Source: Deltaproteobacteria bacterium (GTDB lineage: Bacteria > Desulfobacterota_B > Binatia > UBA9968). From it: 14,373 nt of DNA. Below, piece by piece: positions 6,180 to 11,700 of this stretch. Each line of letters begins with the position of its first letter. Positions within the stretch are counted from its first letter, which is position 1. The notes beneath the pieces are model-generated. The model was not told where the DNA came from and did no database searches. It saw nothing but the letters and a program-made list of their open reading frames with translations. The stretch is from NCBI GenBank assembly GCA_005879255.1, contig VBKY01000039.1:56271-70643 (forward strand), read 5' to 3'. Both the position numbers and the translations under genes were made by a program.

Positions 6180-7229
6180 ATGGCCGTAGCGATGATTGTG
6201 TCGGCGGCGTGGCTGCTTTTCGCGGCACCGCTGGCCTACGTGCACGCGCAGGATGCTCCCTATAGAGGGAAGACGGTTCGCGTCATCGTCGGTTTTCCGA
6301 GCGGCGGCGGCTCGGATGCCGAAGGCCGAGTGCTCGCGCGGCACCTCGGGAAGTATGTTCCCGGTAACCCGACCTTGATCGTGCAGAATATGCCGGGCGC
6401 CGGCGGCCTGACCGCGTCCAATTGGTTCGAAGAGCTCGCCAAGCCGGACGGATTGACGCTTTATTACTGCGTCGGTAGCACAGCGGTGACGCAGCAGGTT
6501 TTCGGTATGGAAGGCGTCAAGTACAATCTTCGCGGCTGGGAGATGTTAGGCAGCGTTGACCGGGCGGCTTCGGTGGTGCTGCTCCGGCCCGATAAACTGG
6601 AGCGACTGACGAGCAAAGACAAGCCGCCCCTCGGCATCGGCGCGCGCACTGGCGACGATGCCTGGAGCACGATGTTTCTTTGGGGCGCCGAGTATCTCGG
6701 CTGGAACGTGCGCTGGATTCTAGGCTACCAGGGCGGCGGTGAGCTTCGGCTCGCTTTCGAGCGCGGCGAGACTGATCTCTACGCCACTGCCAACCTGGTA
6801 ACACTGCGTGAGCTCATCGGCAGCGGATTCCGTCCGCTCACGCAACAAGGTAAGCTCACCGCTGCCGGTTCGTTTCAAAGAAGACCCGAATTCAAAGACG
6901 TTCCCACCTTCGATGAGCTCCTCGGCAAACGCCGTCCCGCCGGTGATGCATGGGCGGCGTACGTCACCTGGGCGGGGTCGGACGCCGTCGGGCGGCCTCT
7001 CTTCGCGCCTCGCAGCACGCCCCGTCCGCTGGTGCAAAGCTTGCGCGATGCGTTTGGAAAACTGGAAGGCGACAAGGACTTTGTGACCGAACTAAGAAAA
7101 GTCGGCGGCGACGATGCCGATCTGCTCTTGGCGAAGGATGCCGAGCCGGTCTTGCGGCAAGTGCTTACGGTTTCGCCGGGAGTCCAAGAATTCGTCAAAG
7201 CGATAACCAAGAAGCATCTTCAACGATGA
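6180..7229 (+). CDS. TctC/Bug-family tripartite tricarboxylate transporter substrate-binding protein
   Basis: The 349-residue product has a signal peptide with cleavage after AYVHA (about residue 23), followed by the Bug/TctC hallmarks. These are KTVRVIVGFPSGGGSDAEGR (31-50), the carboxylate-binding glycine loop, and LIVQNMPGAGGLTASNW, the second ligand loop. A C-terminal part carries ARTGDD, YLGWNVRWILGYQGGGELRLAFERGETDL and PLVQSLRDAFGKL. The family binds di- and tricarboxylates, aromatic acids or amides in the periplasm for TctAB permeases; no TctA or TctB is present here. The ATG at 6180 is chosen because AAAGGG lies 9 nt upstream and the signal peptide starts there; the frame is open further upstream (to a GTG at 5994), but that stretch looks non-coding. 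The amidohydrolase follows after 12 nt, so the two are probably cotranscribed, and its substrate may be the ligand. Confidence 0.9.
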   Translation: MAVAMIVSAAWLLFAAPLAYVHAQDAPYRGKTVRVIVGFPSGGGSDAEGRVLARHLGKYVPGNPTLIVQNMPGAGGLTASNWFEELAKPDGLTLYYCVGSTAVTQQVFGMEGVKYNLRGWEMLGSVDRAASVVLLRPDKLERLTSKDKPPLGIGARTGDDAWSTMFLWGAEYLGWNVRWILGYQGGGELRLAFERGETDLYATANLVTLRELIGSGFRPLTQQGKLTAAGSFQRRPEFKDVPTFDELLGKRRPAGDAWAAYVTWAGSDAVGRPLFAPRSTPRPLVQSLRDAFGKLEGDKDFVTELRKVGGDDADLLLAKDAEPVLRQVLTVSPGVQEFVKAITKKHLQR

Positions 7230-7241
7230 TAAAGATCATTC

Positions 7242-8432
7242 ATGGCTAGAAACTATCGCTACATTTCCGCAGACAGTCACTTCGAATCGCCGCCCGAGCA
7301 GTGGACCCATCGAGTTGCGCGGCAATATCGCGACCGCGCGCCGCGGCGGATCAAGCTCGCCAACGGGCGCGATGCCTTGCTACTGGAGGGCCGCCAGTTG
7401 ATCTATGGCGGCACCAGCCTCTACGGCGGACGCGCGCCGGAAATTTTCGATCCAACTATTTTGGATTATGACAATACGCCGGGCTGCGGCTCCGCCGAAC
7501 AGAGACTACGCGAGCAGGACCAGGACGGCATCGACGCCGAGGTTTTGTTTGCCTTGGATGTGCGCAACGCGGCGATCCGCGATAAGGCGGCACTCATCGC
7601 GGTCGTTCAAGGCTTCAACGACTATTGCGCGGAGGAGTATTGCGCCGTGGATCGAGACCGCCTGATCGGCATCGCGGTGCTGCCCAATGTCGGCGCTGAG
7701 GAAGACGTTGCGGAGATGGAACGTTGCAAGGGCATGGGATTGAAAGGAGTCTGGCTCAGCACTTTTCCGAGCGGTCAGAGCTATCCCACTCCTGAGGACG
7801 ATCGCTTCTGGGCCGCCGCCCTCGATCTGGAAATGCCAATGATCGTCCATACCTCGTTTCCGACCAAAGTCGGATCGCGCGAGACGCGATTGTTCAAATA
7901 CCCGCGCGAGCCGCAGGGCGAAGCGCGTCCGCCGACAGATTTCGTGCAACGTTTCGCCCGCCAGGGGCCGCACCACTCGGGATCGGTCGAGGCCAGTCAA
8001 TTAATCGTGTCCGGCGTGTTCGACCGTTTTCCGAAACTGCAAATCTACTGGGCCGAGAACAATGTTGGCTGGCTGCCTTATTTTTACGAGCAGATCGATC
8101 ATGAATACATGATCAATCGTTTCTGGGCCGAGCGCCAGCTCGGACTGCCGAGGCTAAAGCGCCTGCCCAGCGAATACTTGAAGGAACACGCCCATTGGGG
8201 ATTCTTTGAAGACCGGATCGGCGTAAAGCTCCGCCACGAAGTCGGCGTTGACCGGATGATGTGGTCGACGGATTTTCCGCACGTGGTGACCCGCTGGCCC
8301 AATTCTCTAAAGACTTTGGCGTCGCAGATGGCGGGAGTCCCGCAGGAAGAGCGCTGGAAAATGGTCGCGGGCAATGCGATCCAGTTCTTCCGCCTCGATC
8401 ATCAACCCGATCATAAAGACTCTAATGACTGA
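7242..8432 (+). CDS. Amidohydrolase-2 family (COG2159-type TIM-barrel) protein
   Basis: The 396-residue cytoplasmic protein belongs to the metal-dependent hydrolase/decarboxylase group that includes ACMSD and gamma-resorcylate decarboxylase. Visible motifs are SADSHFESP (9-17), with DxH in place of the classical HxH or ExH, RLREQDQDGIDAEVLF (88-103), GMGLKGVWL (165-172), PMIVHTSFP (199-207, metal-ligand His203), YWAENNVGWLPYFYEQ (269-284), and WSTDFPH (341-347, catalytic Asp344). The C-terminus has the usual NAIQFFRLD, where the final helix begins after 'GNAxxxF'. Hydrolysis or non-oxidative decarboxylation of a small carboxylic acid is the usual activity, and the exact substrate is unknown. 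Only a weak ribosome binding site precedes the start, consistent with coupling to the TctC-like gene 12 nt upstream. That pairing suggests the enzyme processes what the receptor delivers. Confidence 0.9.
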   Translation: MARNYRYISADSHFESPPEQWTHRVARQYRDRAPRRIKLANGRDALLLEGRQLIYGGTSLYGGRAPEIFDPTILDYDNTPGCGSAEQRLREQDQDGIDAEVLFALDVRNAAIRDKAALIAVVQGFNDYCAEEYCAVDRDRLIGIAVLPNVGAEEDVAEMERCKGMGLKGVWLSTFPSGQSYPTPEDDRFWAAALDLEMPMIVHTSFPTKVGSRETRLFKYPREPQGEARPPTDFVQRFARQGPHHSGSVEASQLIVSGVFDRFPKLQIYWAENNVGWLPYFYEQIDHEYMINRFWAERQLGLPRLKRLPSEYLKEHAHWGFFEDRIGVKLRHEVGVDRMMWSTDFPHVVTRWPNSLKTLASQMAGVPQEERWKMVAGNAIQFFRLDHQPDHKDSND

Positions 8433-8502
8433 GCCGCTTAACCGCTCAGCAACACTGAATCGCTTCATTTAAAACCAGTGAGCCCACGAGGAGTACGCAT
8501 TT

Positions 8503-9243
8503 ATGATTTCACCTTCCGTACGTTCTGAGCTTGCGCCGACGGGTAAGCTGAGGATTGGGATTAATTATGGAAACCCCGTGCTCGCGACAAGAGATCCGAG
8601 CAGCGGAGAGCTCCGTGGCGTTGCCGTTGATCTGGCGCATGAACTCGGGACGCGAAGCGGCCTACCGGTTGAGCTGGTCGCTTTCGAATCGGCGGGAAAG
8701 ATGTTCGAGGCGGTGAAAACTGGGGAGTGGGATATTGCGTTTCTCGCGATCGACCCAGGGCGCGCGGCGGAAATCAGTTTCACCGCTCCTTACGTCGAGA
8801 TCGAAGGCACGTATCTGGTACCTTCCGGCTCGGCGCTTTCTACGATCGCGGATGTTGATCGCAAGGGTGTGCGCATCGGTGTGTCATCCAAGAGTGCTTA
8901 CGATCTGTTTTTAACCCGCAGCGTGCACCATGCCGAACTGATACGCGCGCGGGATCCGAATGCGGCGTTCGAATTGATCCTTGCGGGCAAAGTGGATGTT
9001 GTCGCTGGCGTAAGGCAACACCTCGTTGCGAATGTCGTGAAGCTTCCCGGATCGCGCGTGCTCGACGGTCGCTTCATGGCAATACAACAAGCCCTGGGTA
9101 TTCCGAAGGGGCGCGAAGCGGGCGCGAGTTACCTGCGGGAATTCATCGAGGACGTGAAAGCTTCCGGTTTCGTCGCACGAGCTATCGACAAAGCCGGCAT
9201 TCGCGGTGTGTCAGTGGCACCGAGGGCGGGAGGTCAATCGTAA
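8503..9243 (+). CDS. SBP_bac_3-type substrate-binding-domain protein without signal peptide
   Basis: The 246-residue product shows the amino-acid-receptor fold: LAPTGKLRIGINYGNPVLAT (10-29), GELRGVAVDLAHELG (35-49), and WDIAFLAIDPGRAAEISFTAPY (76-97), the classic 'D.a......t.eR...i.FT.PY' signature with GRAAE in place of T.eR. RKGVRIGVSSKSAYD starts the second lobe. The start is fixed by GAGGAG at 8488-8493, 9 nt upstream, and by an in-frame TGA at 8479-8481, so no leader was missed. The mature-like domain therefore begins at residue about 15 with no hydrophobic segment. Similar leaderless proteins opening with 'LAPTGxLRxxINxGNPVLA' are familiar from other bacteria, for example rhizobia, so this is a real subfamily and not a truncation. 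It may act inside the cell as a sensor or chaperone, or use another export route. No transporter genes are adjacent. Confidence 0.85.
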   Translation: MISPSVRSELAPTGKLRIGINYGNPVLATRDPSSGELRGVAVDLAHELGTRSGLPVELVAFESAGKMFEAVKTGEWDIAFLAIDPGRAAEISFTAPYVEIEGTYLVPSGSALSTIADVDRKGVRIGVSSKSAYDLFLTRSVHHAELIRARDPNAAFELILAGKVDVVAGVRQHLVANVVKLPGSRVLDGRFMAIQQALGIPKGREAGASYLREFIEDVKASGFVARAIDKAGIRGVSVAPRAGGQS

Positions 9244-9255
9244 GAAAGCCAGCAA

Positions 9256-9585
9256 TTATTTTTCAACTTCGAGACTGTTCACGACACTCTTCACGCCGGT
9301 CACTTCCCAGGCAATCTTGATTGCTTGTTGGCGCGCGTCCAAAGACTTCACGGTTCCACTGAGGTAGACTGCGCCGCCGTTGGAGACGACTTTGACGCCT
9401 GCTAGATCAACTTTCTTGTCGGCGAGCAGTCGATCGCGGACGGATTTCGACAACGCTTCGTCTTGAGCCGTTTCGACAGCGGGAGTTTCCACAGTAGTGG
9501 ATTCGCCTTTCATGGTCTGACAGCCAATAACAAAAGGCAGAATCGATAGTGCGACAGCGAGCATTAATGGTGCGGCGATTTTCAT
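9256..9585 (-). CDS. BON-domain lipoprotein
   Basis: The 109-residue product has a signal peptide ending in a lipobox (VIGC, Cys22) and is probably lipid-anchored. A linker rich in Thr and Glu (27-42) leads to a single BON domain (about 44-107) with the usual pattern: SKSVRDRLLADKKVDLAGVK, then GGAVYLSGTVKSLDARQQA, and GVKSVVNSLEV. BON domains bind phospholipid or envelope components; OsmY and the outer-membrane lipoprotein DolP are known members with two copies, and this has one. TTAGGAG lies 6 nt before the ATG. It is downstream of the rhomboid gene on the same strand, only 39 nt from the original rhomboid stop at 9625, so the two probably form an envelope-related operon. Its stop is 12 nt from the stop of the convergent SBP gene. 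Confidence 0.9.
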   Translation of the reverse strand: MKIAAPLMLAVALSILPFVIGCQTMKGESTTVETPAVETAQDEALSKSVRDRLLADKKVDLAGVKVVSNGGAVYLSGTVKSLDARQQAIKIAWEVTGVKSVVNSLEVEK

Positions 9586-9624
9586 CGTTTACTCCTAAAC
9601 CCAGCGCCGAAATCCAGACTGTTT

Positions 9625-9741
9625 TCACTCGAACATGACCCGACGAGGGTGCCAATGGTGTGAGCGGTGCGCCTCCAGGTAGTCTTCGCGCGTGAATAAC
9701 TTTATCAGTACGACTCCGGCGACGAAGCCGCCGACATGTGC
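9625..9741 (-). pseudogene. Severed C-terminal part of the rhomboid gene, in frame after the amber codon
   Basis: Immediately after TAG (9742-9744) the same frame stays open for 38 codons to TGA at 9625-9627. It begins AHVGGFVAGVVLIKLF, the conserved last rhomboid helix with the catalytic His and the H..G...G motif, and continues to a basic, His-rich tail (EAHRSHHWHPRR). Canonical rhomboids have Trp directly before this block (FWAH), so TAG most simply replaces TGG. Confidence 0.85.
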
Positions 9742-10383
9742 CTAGAAGGCCACGCCTCCCACCTCATCGGCGCTGGTTAGGAGACCGCTGACAAACTGGA
9801 TGAGGAACCAGTAGCCGAGCATCACCCACGCGGGCAGGGCGACCGAGGTAATGAAAATAACGATCGGCACGAGCGCATAGACGCGAACGTTGGGAAACAG
9901 GACTAAATAGGCGCCCATAACGCCGCTGATGGCTCCCGACGCGCCGACCATCGGAACTACGGAGCTGGGGTTGGTCACGACCTGTCCCATCGCCGCCGCC
10001 AGCCCACATAACAGGTAAAAGACGATGAAACGCAGGTGTCCCATCGAATCTTCGATGTTGTTGCCGAAGAGCCATAGGAACCACATGTTACCCAACAAAT
10101 GCATCCAAGAACCATGTAGGAACATGGAGGTAAACAGATGGAAGACCTGGCGGCCCGGATCGGTGAGGCAGGCGAGCCTGTCGCCCATGGGGAACCGAGT
10201 GCCGACCGGGAGTGAGAGCGTCAATTCGCCCGGAATAAGACCGAGCTCGCAGACGGACCTGGCCACCGATAAGGTCGAGCCCGCGCCTTGTACGAAAATC
10301 CAAACCAACACGTTCAGAATGATGATTGCCGCCGTAACTATGGCCGGGCGCTGGGTCTCATTCTCATCGCGATAAGGAAACAT
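9742..10383 (-). CDS. Rhomboid-family intramembrane serine protease, prematurely stopped before the catalytic His
   Basis: The 213-residue reading frame opens with MFPYRDENETQRPAIVTAAI, the typical start of soluble-tail-first rhomboids. It contains the helix IIILNVLVWIF, HLLGNMWFLWLFGNNIEDSMG (95-115) and the catalytic-serine motif GASGAISG (147-154, Ser149), followed by two more hydrophobic helices. It stops after GGVAF. The His-bearing helix AHVGGFVAG is encoded directly after the TAG (see the entry for the severed part). Read through, the protein would be about 252 residues, a normal length. GAGGA lies 6 nt before the ATG. Without the His the Ser-His dyad is absent and the product should be inactive as a protease. 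The cause may be a point mutation, a population variant or a base-calling error. Confidence 0.9.
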   Translation of the reverse strand: MFPYRDENETQRPAIVTAAIIILNVLVWIFVQGAGSTLSVARSVCELGLIPGELTLSLPVGTRFPMGDRLACLTDPGRQVFHLFTSMFLHGSWMHLLGNMWFLWLFGNNIEDSMGHLRFIVFYLLCGLAAAMGQVVTNPSSVVPMVGASGAISGVMGAYLVLFPNVRVYALVPIVIFITSVALPAWVMLGYWFLIQFVSGLLTSADEVGGVAF

Positions 10384-10413
10384 GGGAGTTCCTCGTCATT
10401 CGATTACAATAGT

Positions 10414-10425
10414 TGACCAATCGAT
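10414..10425 (+). other. TGACCAATCGAT motif, copy 2 (possible operator)
   Basis: This is the second copy of the 12-mer found at 4796-4807. It lies in the 191-nt divergent region between the rhomboid gene and the next binding-protein gene, 149 nt before the latter's ATG. The only promoter-like pair in this region is TTGCAT (10442-10447) and CATACG (10465-10470) spaced by 17 nt; it is weak. Confidence 0.25.
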
Positions 10426-10574
10426 TCGCGTTACGCGCGCCTTGCATTTTCTGCGCCTGCGGGGCATACGAGTCATCAGCGTAACCATGTCAAGCTTTAC
10501 GGGTCAATAGCGAATCAAAAACATTTTGGCTGTGACTTGGCGTGGGCAGACAAAAAGTATGGGGAGAAGCAACG

Positions 10575-11573
10575 ATGATCCGCCGACGCGAAATTTGCTG
10601 TGCGCTCGCGCTAATAATTTGTCACTCATCGATCGCGCTTGGTCAGGAGAAAAAGCTCGAGAAGATTCGCGTCGGCGGCGGCTCGGCCTCGGCGGCGCAA
10701 ATGTCAATTTGGCTGGCCAAAGAAGGAAACTATTATGAGAAGCACGGGTTGAACGTCGAGGTGATCAGCATTCCCGGCAGCTCGCTGGCCATCCAGGCGA
10801 TGCTCTCAGGAGAGCTACCGATCATTCAGGCCGGAGGCGCGGGACCGATCCAAGCCGCGCTCTCGGGCACGGATACCGTGATCATTGCCACCATCGCGAA
10901 GAAGTTTAATTGGTGGATATTTGCCCTGCCTTACGTCAACCGAATAGAGGATTTGAAAGGCAAGATTTTCGGCACGACGCGCTTCGGAACGCAGTCGGAC
11001 CTTGCTTCACGCATCGCGCTGCGCCGTGCCGGCATCGATCCGGAGCGCGATATCACGATGGTCCAGACAGGCGGGCCGTCGGAAACTATCAGCGCGATGG
11101 TCGCGGGCAAAGTCCACGCCGCGGCGGTTACTCTGCCCGCGACGATGCAGGCGAGGAAGGCCAAATTGAAGGATCTGGTGGACCTCTCAAAGCTCGATAT
11201 CGAGTATCACGTCAATGGCGTGGTGACGACCCGCAGATACCTCCAGTCGAACGAAGATACGGCGCGACGTTTTCTCAGGGCCTACATAGAGGGCGCGGTG
11301 CGCGGCATGAAGGACAAACCGTTTGCCATGAAGACCATGGGAAAGTACTTCCGCACGGATGATCGTGAGCTGCTCGAAGAGACCTACGAGATGATTATTA
11401 AGACCGGTTTCAGCGTTCCACCATATCCGGCGGGCATCGGAAGTTTGCTGCAGGATTTGGAGAAGACATCGCCAAAGGCCAAGGGAGCGAAACCGGAAGA
11501 CTTCGCCGACAGCCGGCTGGTGAAAGAGTTGGACCAGAGCGGCTTTATCAAGTCACTCGTCGCGGGTCGGTGA
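10575..11573 (+). CDS. NMT1/SsuA-type ABC transporter substrate-binding protein (exported)
   Basis: The 332-residue product begins MIRRREICCALALIICHSSI with cleavage likely at ALG-QEKK (about residue 23). The mature protein has KIRVGGGSASAAQMSIWLAKE, GNYYEKHGLNVEVISIPGSS, AMLSGELPIIQAGGAGPIQA, RIEDLKGKIFGTTRFGTQSD, and SAMVAGKVHAAAV. These are the standard order of NMT1-type receptor blocks, and SRLVKELDQSGFIKSL ends the protein as in many family members. The ATG at 10575 is chosen over an upstream in-frame GTG (10542) because GGGGAG lies 8 nt before it and the signal peptide begins there. Hydantoinase A follows after 127 nt filled with repeats, which hints that a cyclic amide or related compound could be the ligand; this is weak inference. 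No permease or ATPase is nearby. Confidence 0.9.
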   Translation: MIRRREICCALALIICHSSIALGQEKKLEKIRVGGGSASAAQMSIWLAKEGNYYEKHGLNVEVISIPGSSLAIQAMLSGELPIIQAGGAGPIQAALSGTDTVIIATIAKKFNWWIFALPYVNRIEDLKGKIFGTTRFGTQSDLASRIALRRAGIDPERDITMVQTGGPSETISAMVAGKVHAAAVTLPATMQARKAKLKDLVDLSKLDIEYHVNGVVTTRRYLQSNEDTARRFLRAYIEGAVRGMKDKPFAMKTMGKYFRTDDRELLEETYEMIIKTGFSVPPYPAGIGSLLQDLEKTSPKAKGAKPEDFADSRLVKELDQSGFIKSLVAGR

Positions 11574-11579
11574 ATTTTC

Positions 11580-11695
11580 GTTCAGGGTTCAACGCCTGTC
11601 CTGAACGAAGTGAAGGATCTTTCTCTCACCTTTTTGATAGATCCTTCGAAGCTCAGGATGCGCGAGACGCGCACATTGAACCTGGAACATTGAAC
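11580..11695. repeat. Nested composite intergenic repeat: GTTCAAN arrays flanking a CTGAACGAAG/CTTCGAAGCTCAG hairpin
   Basis: Outer elements are two GTTCAAN heptamers (11580-11593) and, inverted, ATTGAAC, CTGGAAC and ATTGAAC in exact 7-nt register (11675-11695). Inner elements are GTCCTGAACGAAGTGAAGGA (from 11598) and GATCCTTCGAAGCTCAGGAT (from 11640), which pair imperfectly around an 18-nt loop. The whole fills the gap between the binding-protein gene and hydantoinase A and ends 5 nt before the hydantoinase ATG. The inner part matches the common 'CCTTCGAAGCTCAGGA' class of bacterial intergenic palindromes. The outer arrays match those at 129-149. Confidence 0.7.
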
Positions 11696-11700
11696 TAAAA

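Noticed and set aside
9742..9744. Genome-wide TAG reassignment
   Set aside because: TAG is a normal gene end at 3222-3224, 4220-4222 and 5983-5985, with no conserved coding sequence after it.
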